From Ruegeria sp. SCSIO 43209 (GTDB lineage Bacteria; Pseudomonadota; Alphaproteobacteria; Rhodobacterales; Rhodobacteraceae), in contig NZ_CP065359.1 in NCBI RefSeq assembly GCF_019904295.1, forward strand, positions 645,001-709,000: 64,000 bases of DNA, written 5' to 3'. Shown one piece after another: positions 8,721 through 17,355 of the stretch (within the stretch, counting starts at the first letter, position 1; each line of letters opens with the position of its first letter). Below the pieces are notes generated by a model that saw only the letters and a program-made list of their open reading frames with translations, was not told the origin of the DNA and did not search any database. The position numbers were made by a program, and so were the translations under genes.

Positions 8721-10175
8721 ATGGAATTTGGCTTCACTACTGCCGCCTATGTCGTTGCGGCTGTCCTTTTCATCCTGTCTCTGGGTGGATTGTCGAACCA
8801 GGAAAGCGCCAAGCGGGCGGTCTGGTATGGCATTGTTGGTATGGCGCTGGCGGTTTTTGCCACGCTGGTTGGTCCGGGTTCAGGCCTGTGGCTGCTGTCG
8901 TTGCTGCTGATCGCGGGCGGTGGTCTGATCGGTCAGTACGTGGCGCAACGCGTGCAGATGACCGAGATGCCGCAGCTTGTGGCCGCGATGCATTCGCTGG
9001 TGGGTCTCGCGGCTGTGTTCGTGGGATTCAATGCCCATTTCGAGATCGGCAATGTGGCGCAAGTCATGGCGATTGCTGACAGCGCGTCTCAGGCGGACCT
9101 GTCCGATCTGGGGGCGTTCGCCAAGCTGATCGCGAAGAAGACCGCGGCCGAACTGGCGATCCTGCATGTTGAGCTGTTCCTCGGTATCTTCATCGGTGCG
9201 ATCACCTTTACTGGATCGGTCGTGGCTTATGGCAAGTTGGCGGGCAAGGTGACCTCGGCGGCGACCAAGCTTCCGGGCGGTCATGCTCTGAACGCGGGTG
9301 CGGCTGCTTTGTCGTTCATCTGCCTGATCTGGTACACCAATTCGGGCGGTTTCTTCCCGCTGTTCCTGATGACGCTGGCAGCGCTGTTCATCGGCTATCA
9401 CCTGATCATGGGCATCGGCGGGGCCGACATGCCGGTGGTTGTATCGATGCTGAACAGCTATTCGGGTTGGGCGGCTGCGGCCATCGGCTTCTCGCTAGGC
9501 AACGACCTGCTGATCGTGGTTGGTGCATTGGTGGGCTCGTCTGGTGCAATCCTGTCCTACATCATGTGTAAGGCGATGAACCGTCACTTTGTCAGCGTAA
9601 TTCTGGGCGGCTTTGGTGGCCCGCAGGGCGAACAGATGGCTGTTGAGGGTGAACAGATCGCCATCGAGGCAGATGGTGTCGCGGCGGCGCTGAATGATGC
9701 AGATAGTATCGTCATCATTCCCGGCTATGGCATGGCCGTGGCGCAGGCGCAGCAATCGGTGTCCGAGCTGGTTCGCAAGCTGCGCGCCAAGGGCAAGAAC
9801 GTGCGCTTTGCGATCCACCCCGTTGCCGGTCGTCTGCCGGGCCACATGAACGTGCTGCTGGCCGAGGCGAAGGTACCGTATGACATTGTTCTTGAGATGG
9901 ACGAGATCAACGACGACTTCCCGGATACGGATGTGGCGATCGTGATTGGCTCGAACGATATCGTGAACCCTGCGGCGCAGGAAGACCCGAACAGCCCCAT
10001 CGCCGGGATGCCGGTGTTGGAATGCTGGAAAGCCAAGCAGGTGTTTGTGTCCAAGCGTGGTCAGGGCACCGGATATTCGGGTATCGAGAACCCGCTGTTC
10101 TTCAAGGAGAACACCCGCATGTTCTATGGCGACGCCAAGGCTTCGCTCGACAAGCTGCTGCCCATGATCGATTGA
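8721..10175 (+). CDS. pntB: NAD(P) transhydrogenase subunit beta
   Basis: The 484-residue beta subunit has a long N-terminal membrane domain (about eight to nine helices, residues 1-280) that forms the proton channel with PntA. The C-terminal NADP(H)-binding domain III follows (about 310-484), with [12 protein letters not shown] and the later [12 protein letters not shown] and [11 protein letters not shown] motifs typical of this domain. The start follows AAGGAGG. With pntA it forms a two-gene operon closed by a strong terminator 24 bp downstream. Role: supply of NADPH for biosynthesis and redox defence. Confidence 0.96.
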   Translation: MEFGFTTAAYVVAAVLFILSLGGLSNQESAKRAVWYGIVGMALAVFATLVGPGSGLWLLSLLLIAGGGLIGQYVAQRVQMTEMPQLVAAMHSLVGLAAVFVGFNAHFEIGNVAQVMAIADSASQADLSDLGAFAKLIAKKTAAELAILHVELFLGIFIGAITFTGSVVAYGKLAGKVTSAATKLPGGHALNAGAAALSFICLIWYTNSGGFFPLFLMTLAALFIGYHLIMGIGGADMPVVVSMLNSYSGWAAAAIGFSLGNDLLIVVGALVGSSGAILSYIMCKAMNRHFVSVILGGFGGPQGEQMAVEGEQIAIEADGVAAALNDADSIVIIPGYGMAVAQAQQSVSELVRKLRAKGKNVRFAIHPVAGRLPGHMNVLLAEAKVPYDIVLEMDEINDDFPDTDVAIVIGSNDIVNPAAQEDPNSPIAGMPVLECWKAKQVFVSKRGQGTGYSGIENPLFFKENTRMFYGDAKASLDKLLPMID

Positions 10176-10198
10176 TCAGAAGGGACAACCTGATTGCA

Positions 10199-10227
10199 AA
10201 GGGCGCCTGAGGGCGCCCTTTTCTTTT
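10199..10227 (+). terminator. Rho-independent terminator of pntAB
   Basis: A perfect 9-bp stem (10199-10207 with 10212-10220), loop TGAG, is followed by a T-rich tail to 10227. It lies 24 bp after the pntB stop. Confidence 0.9.
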
Positions 10228-10235
10228 GTGATGAG

Positions 10236-10283
10236 ATGGGGGCTTGCCTCCAACCCCCTCAAGGTTTTTTAGCCATATGAAGC
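10236..10283 (+). repeat. Dispersed intergenic repeat, copy 1
   Basis: The segment runs from TGGGGGCT through CCCCCT and AGGTTTTTTAGCC to ATGAAG. It closely matches 23904-23952 in the same orientation, and both lie just after the end of an operon. The G-run and C-run can pair as an imperfect hairpin before the T-run. The shared 3' part (AGGT, T-run, AGCC, then ATGAAG) is too specific for a chance terminator, so a REP-like family is likely. Confidence 0.6.
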
Positions 10284-10334
10284 AAGCGGGCTGTGTTAAA
10301 CTTGGCGAGTGTTCGGGATAGTCGGAGGCAGACC

Positions 10335-10691
10335 ATGCAGAAGGTAAATGGAATTGGCGGGATATTCTTCCGGGCCCGTGATCCGCAGGCGTTGAGTGCT
10401 TGGTATGAGAAGCATTTGGGCGTCAATCACTACGATCCTGTGCCCTGGAAGCAGCGGGAAGGATATACGGTGTTCGCACCCTTTGCGCAGGACACCGAGT
10501 ATTTCGGCCGCTCCGAGCAGCAATGGATGATCAATTTTCGTGTCGATGACCTGAGCGCGTTGATCGACCAACTACAGAACGCCGGAATCACCGTCGAGAC
10601 GAACCCGGAGTGGGACAGCGAGGTCGGGAAATTCGCCCGCATCCACGATCCTGAAGGCAATCCCATCGAGCTATGGGAGCCGAATCAATAA
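10335..10691 (+). CDS. VOC-family (glyoxalase/bleomycin-resistance-like) protein
   Basis: The 118-residue single-domain protein has the vicinal oxygen chelate fold pattern: an early FFRARDPQALSAWYEKHLGV segment, a central VDDL helix start and a C-terminal HDPEGNPIELWEP, where the Glu is the usual metal ligand. ATG 10335 has GGAGG 6 bases upstream and is preferred over 10293. Members include lyases, dioxygenases and resistance proteins. The substrate is not predictable, and the neighbours (pntAB, DUF3422) give no hint. Confidence 0.85.
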   Translation: MQKVNGIGGIFFRARDPQALSAWYEKHLGVNHYDPVPWKQREGYTVFAPFAQDTEYFGRSEQQWMINFRVDDLSALIDQLQNAGITVETNPEWDSEVGKFARIHDPEGNPIELWEPNQ

Positions 10692-10746
10692 GATAGCGGG
10701 ATTGTATACCGTTGTATCCTTGTAAGTAATTGAAATAAATAAATAA

Positions 10747-10790
10747 TTGATGTTGTGTCGGTCTGCCTTATAGTGCCGGTGATACACCGG
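10747..10790 (+). promoter_or_regulatory. Candidate sigma-70-type promoter and leader hairpin before the DUF3422 gene
   Basis: TTGATG (10747-10752) and TATAGT (10769-10774) are 16 bases apart in an AT-rich stretch. Just downstream, CCGGTG (10776-10781) and CACCGG (10785-10790) form a perfect 6-bp hairpin whose 3' arm overlaps the likely GGAG Shine-Dalgarno site before ATG 10799. The hairpin matters only if transcription starts upstream of it. Confidence 0.4.
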
Positions 10791-10798
10791 AGCCTTAC

Positions 10799-12076
10799 AT
10801 GACGCCCATAGACAATCATCCGCTTCGCTATACGCTGGCCAATGAACTGCATGCACGCCCATTTCCGGTTGCACCCTTACCCAGCACGGTTGTGTTTCTG
10901 GCGATCAAGAAGCCCAAAGAAGCGGTTACGCGCGATCGTGGCGAGGATATGGCCCACCTGATCAATCTGCTGGATCGCCACGGCGCGCAGCACCCTCAGC
11001 CAGAAGCCACTCACTACGCGGGTCAGATCGGGCGTCATTGGCTGAAATGGGAACAACATACCGAGTTTGTGACCTATACCGCGATCACTCCGAACGTCAG
11101 TGAACGTGCGTTCAATCCGGCAGACTTTGAGGTGTTTCCGCCAGATTGGTTGATGGCGAGCCCGGGGCAGCGCGTGACATCGGCCTTAATTCGCGTGGTA
11201 GAGTACGAGGGAGATGAGGCGGCAAAGGCTTCGCTGGCTCAGTGGTTCGAGCCGGAAAGCCTAGCAGTGGCGCGGGTGCTGGACGATGCTGCGATCTGCG
11301 CTTGTGATTTCCGAATTGATCCGGCGGGGCATATGCGGCTTGCGATGTTTGTCAAGAAAGGCACCGGGCGGCGTCGGACCGGGCGGATCGTTCAGCGGCT
11401 GTGCGAGATTGAGACCTACAAGGCAATGTCGATGCTGGGATTTGCACGGGTCAAGCAACTGATGCCGCGCATCGGCGAACTGGATGGTCAATTGACCCGC
11501 CTGATGGGGCAGATGTCCGATGAAACAGCGCACCCAGACGAATTGTTGCCGGATCTTCTGTCTACCTCGATCGAGCTTGAGACACTTTCGGCACGGTGTT
11601 CTTTTCGGTTCGGCGCCACGGGTGCCTATGAGGCGATTGTTAATCAGCGCATCGAAGTGTTGCGTGAACAAAGATTCAATGGACGTCAGAGTTTTGCCGA
11701 TTTCATGATGCGTCGTTATGACCCCGCGATGCGGACGGTTAAATCAACCGAGCGACGTTTGCAGGCCTTGTCCGACAGGGCTATTCGCGCCGGCGACCTG
11801 TTGCGTACCCGTGTCGATGTCGAACGCAGCGCTCAAAATCAGGCTCTGCTGGAAAGCATGGACCGGCGTGCTGATCTGGCCCTTAGATTGCAGCACACAG
11901 TCGAGGGATTATCTGTGGTGGCGATCAGCTACTATGCGGTGTCTCTGGTCAGCTACTTGCTCTACCCACTGACGCAGGCCGGGATTAGCAAAGGGATGCT
12001 GACGGCAATTGTGACCGTGCCTGTCATCCTTGCCGTTTGGTTCGGGGTGCGCCAGATCCGGAAGCGAATTGAATAA
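10799..12076 (+). CDS. DUF3422 family membrane-anchored protein
   Basis: The 425-residue protein belongs to DUF3422, recognised by its N-terminal NELHARPFPV segment and overall form: a long soluble, helix-rich region (about 1-365) and two C-terminal membrane helices (about 368-415). A likely coiled region (about 290-360) precedes the membrane part. The function of the family is unknown. The topology suggests a cytoplasmic domain tethered to the inner membrane. It seems to have its own promoter and is followed after 69 bp by an MFS transporter on the same strand. Confidence 0.8.
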   Translation: MTPIDNHPLRYTLANELHARPFPVAPLPSTVVFLAIKKPKEAVTRDRGEDMAHLINLLDRHGAQHPQPEATHYAGQIGRHWLKWEQHTEFVTYTAITPNVSERAFNPADFEVFPPDWLMASPGQRVTSALIRVVEYEGDEAAKASLAQWFEPESLAVARVLDDAAICACDFRIDPAGHMRLAMFVKKGTGRRRTGRIVQRLCEIETYKAMSMLGFARVKQLMPRIGELDGQLTRLMGQMSDETAHPDELLPDLLSTSIELETLSARCSFRFGATGAYEAIVNQRIEVLREQRFNGRQSFADFMMRRYDPAMRTVKSTERRLQALSDRAIRAGDLLRTRVDVERSAQNQALLESMDRRADLALRLQHTVEGLSVVAISYYAVSLVSYLLYPLTQAGISKGMLTAIVTVPVILAVWFGVRQIRKRIE

Positions 12077-12145
12077 GCGGTCTATGCCGGGCGACGAATG
12101 ATCTGTAGAACGGGTGGCGTTTGGCAGATTTTATGAGGATTCCCT

Positions 12146-13282
12146 GTGATCGGTATTGTTGCGGCGTGGCGGGCTGTGGCCGCCATGTTTATCCTGAACG
12201 GTGCGCTGTTCGGCATCTGGGCATCGCGCATACCTGCGGTTCGGGACAGGCTGGATCTGACGCACGAGGCGCTAGGGCTTGGTTTGCTGTTCATGGCAGC
12301 AGGGGCCGTTTGTTCGTTTCCGATCACGGGCCGTTTGACGGACAAGTTTGGGGCGGTGGCGATCACGCGGGTGATCGCGGTTCTCTACACCTTTTCCCTG
12401 ATCCTTTTGGCTCTCGCCGGCGGGTTCTGGTCGCTTGCGGCGTTTCTGTTTGTATTCGGAGCCTTCCATGGCTCGATGGATGTTGCGATGAACGCCTGGG
12501 CGGCAGAGGTCGAACAGGCCTATGACAAGCCGATCATGTCGTCCTTTCACGCGATGTGGAGCCTTGGAGCCGGACTGGGAGCGCTCAGCGGATACGGTGC
12601 CGTACAGATGGGGCTGTCGGTGTTGCAACACTTTCTGCTAGCAGGTGGCGTTGTCGTCGCGCTTGCGCTTGTTTTGTCTTGGGTACGCTGGACTTCGAAA
12701 CGTTCGGCTTCGAAACCTGGATCGGTGTTCGCTTTGCCGTCGGGTGCCCTGATCCTTGTGGGTTTCACAGCGCTGTGCGGCGCTTTGGGCGAAGGGGCTG
12801 TTGCGGATTGGAGTGCGATCTTCCTGCGCGATGTCACCGGTGCGGCTGAGAGTATCGCGGCGTTGGGCTATGCGGTCTTCTCGGTCACGATGGTTGCGTT
12901 CCGGCTTGCGGGCGGGATGGTGATCGCGCGTTTCGGGCCTGTTGCAACAGCACGATTTGGCGGCGTTTGCGCCGCGCTGGGCGTGTTTGGCGTGGTATCG
13001 GCGGGAGGGGCAGGATTGGCTTTGGCGGGTTTTGCTCTGATGGGAGTGGGCTATGCGGTAATCATGCCTCTGGCCTTTAGCCGCGCGGCCAACGACCCGC
13101 ATGTCCCGCCCGGACAGGCGATCGCAAGCGTCGCGACTTTGGGATACGGAGGTTTATTGATTGGGCCGCCTCTGATCGGATTTCTGGCCGAGTTGATGAC
13201 GCTGAGATTTGCCTTTGCAGTTCTTTTACCGCTGGCCGTTCTTATCATCGTATTGGCCGGCGCGCTGAAGCGCGCCGACTAA
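12146..13282 (+). CDS. MFS transporter
   Basis: The 378-residue protein has about twelve hydrophobic segments and resembles the YbjJ-like/fucose-permease-like branch of the major facilitator superfamily. The N-terminal WASRIPAVRDRLDLT loop and a GRLTDKFGA-type motif after the second helix are typical. The GTG start 12146 has GAGGA 6 bases upstream. The substrate is unknown. Its stop lies 6 bp from the stop of the convergent ABC permease gene. Confidence 0.85.
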   Translation: MIGIVAAWRAVAAMFILNGALFGIWASRIPAVRDRLDLTHEALGLGLLFMAAGAVCSFPITGRLTDKFGAVAITRVIAVLYTFSLILLALAGGFWSLAAFLFVFGAFHGSMDVAMNAWAAEVEQAYDKPIMSSFHAMWSLGAGLGALSGYGAVQMGLSVLQHFLLAGGVVVALALVLSWVRWTSKRSASKPGSVFALPSGALILVGFTALCGALGEGAVADWSAIFLRDVTGAAESIAALGYAVFSVTMVAFRLAGGMVIARFGPVATARFGGVCAALGVFGVVSAGGAGLALAGFALMGVGYAVIMPLAFSRAANDPHVPPGQAIASVATLGYGGLLIGPPLIGFLAELMTLRFAFAVLLPLAVLIIVLAGALKRAD

Positions 13283-13288
13283 GTTCGC

Positions 13289-14269
13289 TTATCGTCCGCG
13301 AATACGTGGATCCAGCGCATCGCGCAGGCCGTCACCCAGATAATTTACACTGAGGACGGTTAGTGAGATCGCCAGTCCGGGCCAGAACACGCGCTCGGGG
13401 TATTGCTGCAGATAGTCGACGCCATCGAAGAGCAGCCGACCCCATGTCGGGAAGTCCGGCGGAAATCCGAGGCCGAGGAAGGAAAGCGCGCTTTCGGTGA
13501 TGATCGCAGTTGCAATCCCCAGCGTGGCCGACACCATGATCGGAGACAGAACATTCGGCAGGATGTGCCGGGTGATGATCTGGCCATTGCTGGTGCCGAT
13601 GGACCGGGCGGCCAGAACGAACTCACGCTCTTTGATCGCCAGCACATCGCCGCGCACGATCCGCGCTGTGGGCATCCATGAGGTGATGCCGATGGCGCAG
13701 ACGATCAGGATGAAGATTCCACGTTCTAACCCGAAGGCAGCAGATAGCGGCTCGCGGAAGAGCAGCATCATGACCAGCAGCAGCGGTAGCAACGGCAAGG
13801 CCAAAAACAGATCCGTCAGGCGCATCAGTGGGCCATCCAGCCGTTTGAAAAACCCGGCCAGAACACCGATGAACGAGCCCAGAAACAGCGCCAACAGCAT
13901 CGCGGTGATGCCGACTGACACCGATGTCTGACCGCCTGACATCATGCGAGCTAGGATATCGCGGCCCAACTGGTCGGTGCCAAAGGGATGCGCCCAACTG
14001 GGGCCCTGATTGCGCGAACGGATGTCGATCTGAGTGGGGTCGATGCTCCATAAGTATGGTCCCAGATAGACGCCTGCGACGATGAAGATGAACAGAATCG
14101 CTCCGATCATCGCGCCTTTGTGGGTCTTGAACTGATCCCAGACATCGCGCCATTGGCTCCGCGGTGGGGTGGCCAGTTCTTCCATCACATCGGTGGTTGG
14201 CAGCGCTGTCGAGGCGGGCGCAAGCCCTTCGTCCGGGACCAGTGTATCGGTACGATCATGATCAGTCAT
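13289..14269 (-). CDS. ABC transporter permease, DppC/OppC type
   Basis: This is the second permease of a peptide-type ABC importer. About 326 residues start at ATG 14269, with GAGGATTCG upstream. A cytoplasmic N-terminus of about 55 residues precedes the first helix, as is common for OppC-type permeases. Six or so membrane helices follow, with the EAA loop near ERGIF...EREFVLAARSIGTSN and the C-terminal GDGLRDALDPRIRGR. The start overlaps the end of the upstream permease by 8 bp (translational coupling). It is the last gene of the unit binding protein, permease B, permease C. Confidence 0.92.
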   Translation of the reverse strand: MTDHDRTDTLVPDEGLAPASTALPTTDVMEELATPPRSQWRDVWDQFKTHKGAMIGAILFIFIVAGVYLGPYLWSIDPTQIDIRSRNQGPSWAHPFGTDQLGRDILARMMSGGQTSVSVGITAMLLALFLGSFIGVLAGFFKRLDGPLMRLTDLFLALPLLPLLLVMMLLFREPLSAAFGLERGIFILIVCAIGITSWMPTARIVRGDVLAIKEREFVLAARSIGTSNGQIITRHILPNVLSPIMVSATLGIATAIITESALSFLGLGFPPDFPTWGRLLFDGVDYLQQYPERVFWPGLAISLTVLSVNYLGDGLRDALDPRIRGR

Positions 14270-15269
14270 AACGAATCCTCGGGTCCAGAATGCCATAGAG
14301 AACGTCGGCGATCAGATTGAACAGGACGATCAGCACGGCAAATATGAAGGTCAGGGTTTGGACCATCGGCAAGTCATTGGCCTGAATAGCCCCGATCAGC
14401 AACTGGCCGATGCCGTTCACTTTGAACACCTGCTCGGTAATGATCGCTCCGCCGAAGATGGCCGGAATACCCAGCGCGATAACGGTGACCACGGGGATCA
14501 TCGAGTTGCGCAGGACGTGGACCATGACGACCGTGTATTCGCTGAGGCCCTTGGCGCGGGCGGTGCGGACATAATCCTGATTAAGGTTGTCCAGCATCGA
14601 GGCGCGCATGAATCGGCTGAGCTGCGCGGTGATCTGCAGAGCCAGAACCATGACCGGCATGATCATCTGTTTCAGCTGTACAACAAAGCTGTCCCAGCTA
14701 TTGACCACATGGGTGGTGTCATAGATCGACGGGAACCATCCAAGCTGGACTGAGAAGATCACGATCACCAATACGCCCGAGAAGAACGGCGGTACCGAGA
14801 AGCCGACCATCGACACGAATGTGCCCATTTGGTCGAACCAGGAATACTGCCGGTAAGCCGAATAGATACCGATGGGCAGGGCGATCAGGATGGCGACCAC
14901 ATAAGCGGTGCCAACAACCCACAGGGTCTGCGGGATGCGCTGAACGACGATGTCCATGACGGGTGAGCGGGTCTGCCACGAAATCACGCGCAGGTCACCT
15001 TCGGAGAAGGTTGTACCAAAGATCGAGTCGACCAGAACCTGCGGTTCGATCCAGAAGAACTGCACGATCCATTTCCAGAACCGGATATGCATCGGCTGAC
15101 CGAGGCCCAGTGCCTCGCGCATCTTCTCTTTGACTTCGGGGGGGACGGTAAGTGGAACCTGCGCCATCGGATCGCCGGGTGCGAGTTCGAGGAGCAGGAA
15201 GATGACGAGGCTGATGAACAGTAGCGTGGGAACGGCCAGCACCAGTCGTCTGATGGTAAAGTTGAGCAT
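14262..15269 (-). CDS. ABC transporter permease, DppB/OppB type
   Basis: This is the first permease of the peptide-type importer: 335 residues with the N-terminal IRRLVLAVPTLLFISLVIF helix, the ELAPGDPMA motif typical of OppB/DppB, six predicted membrane helices and an EAA-type loop at YVRTARAKGLSEYTV. It ends LYGILDPRIRYD. It lies 94 bp downstream of the binding-protein gene across a strong hairpin and overlaps the next permease by 8 bp. Confidence 0.93.
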   Translation of the reverse strand: MLNFTIRRLVLAVPTLLFISLVIFLLLELAPGDPMAQVPLTVPPEVKEKMREALGLGQPMHIRFWKWIVQFFWIEPQVLVDSIFGTTFSEGDLRVISWQTRSPVMDIVVQRIPQTLWVVGTAYVVAILIALPIGIYSAYRQYSWFDQMGTFVSMVGFSVPPFFSGVLVIVIFSVQLGWFPSIYDTTHVVNSWDSFVVQLKQMIMPVMVLALQITAQLSRFMRASMLDNLNQDYVRTARAKGLSEYTVVMVHVLRNSMIPVVTVIALGIPAIFGGAIITEQVFKVNGIGQLLIGAIQANDLPMVQTLTFIFAVLIVLFNLIADVLYGILDPRIRYD

Positions 15270-15317
15270 TAAGAGGCGCCTTTATATGCGTCTTCTTGTT
15301 GGAGTGGTCTGCAAATG

Positions 15318-15347
15318 ACCGCGCCCCGATATGGGTCGGGGCGCGGT
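15318..15347 (-). promoter_or_regulatory. Intercistronic hairpin between binding protein and permease genes
   Basis: A 12-bp GC-rich inverted repeat (15318-15329 with 15336-15347) lies 17 bases past the stop of the binding-protein gene. On the transcribed minus strand no clear T-run follows. Such hairpins often protect the upstream mRNA or attenuate transcription, which would give more binding protein than permease (inference). Confidence 0.65.
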
Positions 15348-15363
15348 TTTGCAAGATTAACGC

Positions 15364-17070
15364 TTAGGAACCGGTCTTGCGGTACCAGTCCGCAATGTTC
15401 CACAGCTCGCTGTCCCAAACGTTCAGGACAACGCCACCCAGCGTATTGGCGTGTGCCGACAGACGACCACGGTGCACCAGCGGGATCATTCCGCCATTTT
15501 CAACCATGATGTCGTTCAGCTGACGCGCGATCTGCGCGCGCTCATCCGCACCTGCGGTTTCGGCCAGTTTGCCATGCAGCTTGTCGAACTCTTCGTTGCA
15601 GAAACGGCTGATGTTCTCGCCCTGCCACTGGCTTTCAGGCTTGGGTGCCTTGTCGCACAGGCCGTTGCCCAGATAGGACTGCGGGTCAGTGCCGTTGAAG
15701 GTGTTGGCATACATTTCAACGTCGGCATAGAACTTCTGGAAGGTGTCAGGCGAACCCGGATCACCACCAAAGAAGACCGAAGCATTGATGTTGCGCAGCT
15801 CAGTTTCGATACCGATTTGGCTCCACCATTCTTTGATCAGCGCCTGGAAGTCCTGGCGAACTGCGTTGGTAGAGGTCTGATAGACAATCTTCAGCGGTAC
15901 ACCGTCTTTTTCACGGATGCCATCGCCATCGGAATCAACGATACCCGCGTCATCCAGAAGCTTCTTGGCGCCTTCGATATCCTGAGTATCGCAGCTGAAT
16001 GTGTCGGAATTCACCGCGGCAGGCGCAGGTACCCAGTTGCAGGTAACCTTACCGGCCTGACCGTAGCCGATTTCAACCAGCAGCGGTCGGTCGATGGCCA
16101 GCGACATGGCCTTGTAAACAGCAGGGTCCTGCAGGAACGGGTGCGGATGCTTTGCAGTCGAACGCTCGCCCTCCGGCAGATCTGGCGACGGGTTTGTCTG
16201 GTTCAGCATGATGCGTTCCACCAGCGGGCCGAAGCCTGCGACCGGAGTACCTTTGCCGCCTTCCTGCATCTGCGCGATCACTTCAGGCGCAAGCTGCAAG
16301 TTCCAGGCATAGTCAAATTCGCCGGTTTCCATGACCGCACGACCAGCAGCAGTTGCATCGCCACCGCCTTTGAATGTCACCGTTGCGAACGCAGGCTTTG
16401 CCGGGTCACGGTAGTTATCATTGGCCTTGAAAGTGATCACGTCATTTGGCTTGAACTCGGTGACAACAAATGGGCCTGTGCCGATCGGGTTAAAGTTCTG
16501 CTCGGTGCATTCGGGCGCTTTGGCTCCCATGCAATCCGCGAACTGTGCCGCCTGGATGATCGGGCTCTCACCACCCACGAACGGGCCGTAAGGGAACGGG
16601 GTCGGCGCATCGAATGTGACTTTGACGGTCAGATCATCGACAGCTTCGACATTGGTGACACCTTCAAATTTGGTCACCTGCGCACAACCGCCTTCTGGGT
16701 CCATGCAATAGTTTGCAGTGAACACAACATCAGCGGAGGTGAAAGGCGTGCCGTCTGACCAGGTGATTCCCGGCGCGATTTTCCAAGTGATCGAGGTCAG
16801 GTCTTCGCTGACGCCACCATTTGCAACTGTCGGAATTTCGGATGCCAGGAACGGAACCATTTCGCCATCTTGATTGTACCGGGCGAGCGGCTCAATCACT
16901 AGCGATGCGGATTCCACATCCTTGGTGCCACCCGAAAGGAACGGGTTCAGGATCGATGGGGCTTGCCAGTAAATGATGCTGACATTGCCGTCCGATCCAC
17001 GCTCGGCCATGGCCATCGGGGCCATTGCCGTGCTTGCAATCGCACCAAGCAAAAGGGTTTTGATTTTCAT
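15364..17070 (-). CDS. ABC transporter substrate-binding protein, family 5 (DppA/OppA type)
   Basis: The 568-residue periplasmic binding protein has a clear signal peptide (MKIKTLLLGAIAS to AMAMA, then ERGSDGN). It carries the SBP family 5 pattern of peptide, nickel and opine binders, including YWQAPSILNPFLSGGT near the start, TWKIAPGITWSDGTPFTSADVV and LAIDRPLLVEIGYG. ATG 17070 is preferred because GGAG lies 6 bases upstream; ATG 17073 and a further upstream start are possible. It is the first gene of the minus-strand transporter unit and is divergent from the ATPase gene. The ligand is probably a peptide or acylated amino acid, given the adjacent M20 hydrolases (inference). Confidence 0.92.
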   Translation of the reverse strand: MKIKTLLLGAIASTAMAPMAMAERGSDGNVSIIYWQAPSILNPFLSGGTKDVESASLVIEPLARYNQDGEMVPFLASEIPTVANGGVSEDLTSITWKIAPGITWSDGTPFTSADVVFTANYCMDPEGGCAQVTKFEGVTNVEAVDDLTVKVTFDAPTPFPYGPFVGGESPIIQAAQFADCMGAKAPECTEQNFNPIGTGPFVVTEFKPNDVITFKANDNYRDPAKPAFATVTFKGGGDATAAGRAVMETGEFDYAWNLQLAPEVIAQMQEGGKGTPVAGFGPLVERIMLNQTNPSPDLPEGERSTAKHPHPFLQDPAVYKAMSLAIDRPLLVEIGYGQAGKVTCNWVPAPAAVNSDTFSCDTQDIEGAKKLLDDAGIVDSDGDGIREKDGVPLKIVYQTSTNAVRQDFQALIKEWWSQIGIETELRNINASVFFGGDPGSPDTFQKFYADVEMYANTFNGTDPQSYLGNGLCDKAPKPESQWQGENISRFCNEEFDKLHGKLAETAGADERAQIARQLNDIMVENGGMIPLVHRGRLSAHANTLGGVVLNVWDSELWNIADWYRKTGS

Positions 17071-17355
17071 CATACACTCCATGTTGGACACATACGTGTC
17101 TCGATTATCTCCGCGATGCCCGCGGGTTAGGCGTGGCCGTCAAAAGGGATAAGGATTTGGAATCAAACGGAAACGATTGTATCGCCTTCGTGTATTCAGA
17201 CCTCTCCCCAGAACGGTTACGCGGCGTATCGAAACAGAGTTTTGGAAAATTGCAAGCCTTGCCTTGCGAAATTTGACCTATCGGTTTGACTTTTCACATC
17301 TGCCCGCCTTAGCGTTTGGAACCCAATCCGAAAAGCCGCCAAGGGGAGAGCGCGC
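17071..17355. other. Divergent intergenic region between binding-protein and ATPase genes
   Basis: About 285 bp holds no plausible gene. It must contain the promoters of both transporter units. A TTGACT with a weak -10 partner lies near 17287 on plus, and the Shine-Dalgarno site AAGGGGAG is at 17341-17348. The local repeat of TTGC elements near 17250-17270 is noted without a known binding protein. Confidence 0.5.

Noticed and set aside
12141..12148. Possible coding start for the MFS protein at an earlier ATG (near 12133)
   Set aside because: That ATG is in another frame; the GTG at 12146 has a suitable GAGGA upstream.
15451..16758. Plus-strand frame of 435 codons across the binding-protein gene
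   Set aside because: It is antisense to a protein with a signal peptide and SBP family 5 motifs; composition looks like complement of that gene.
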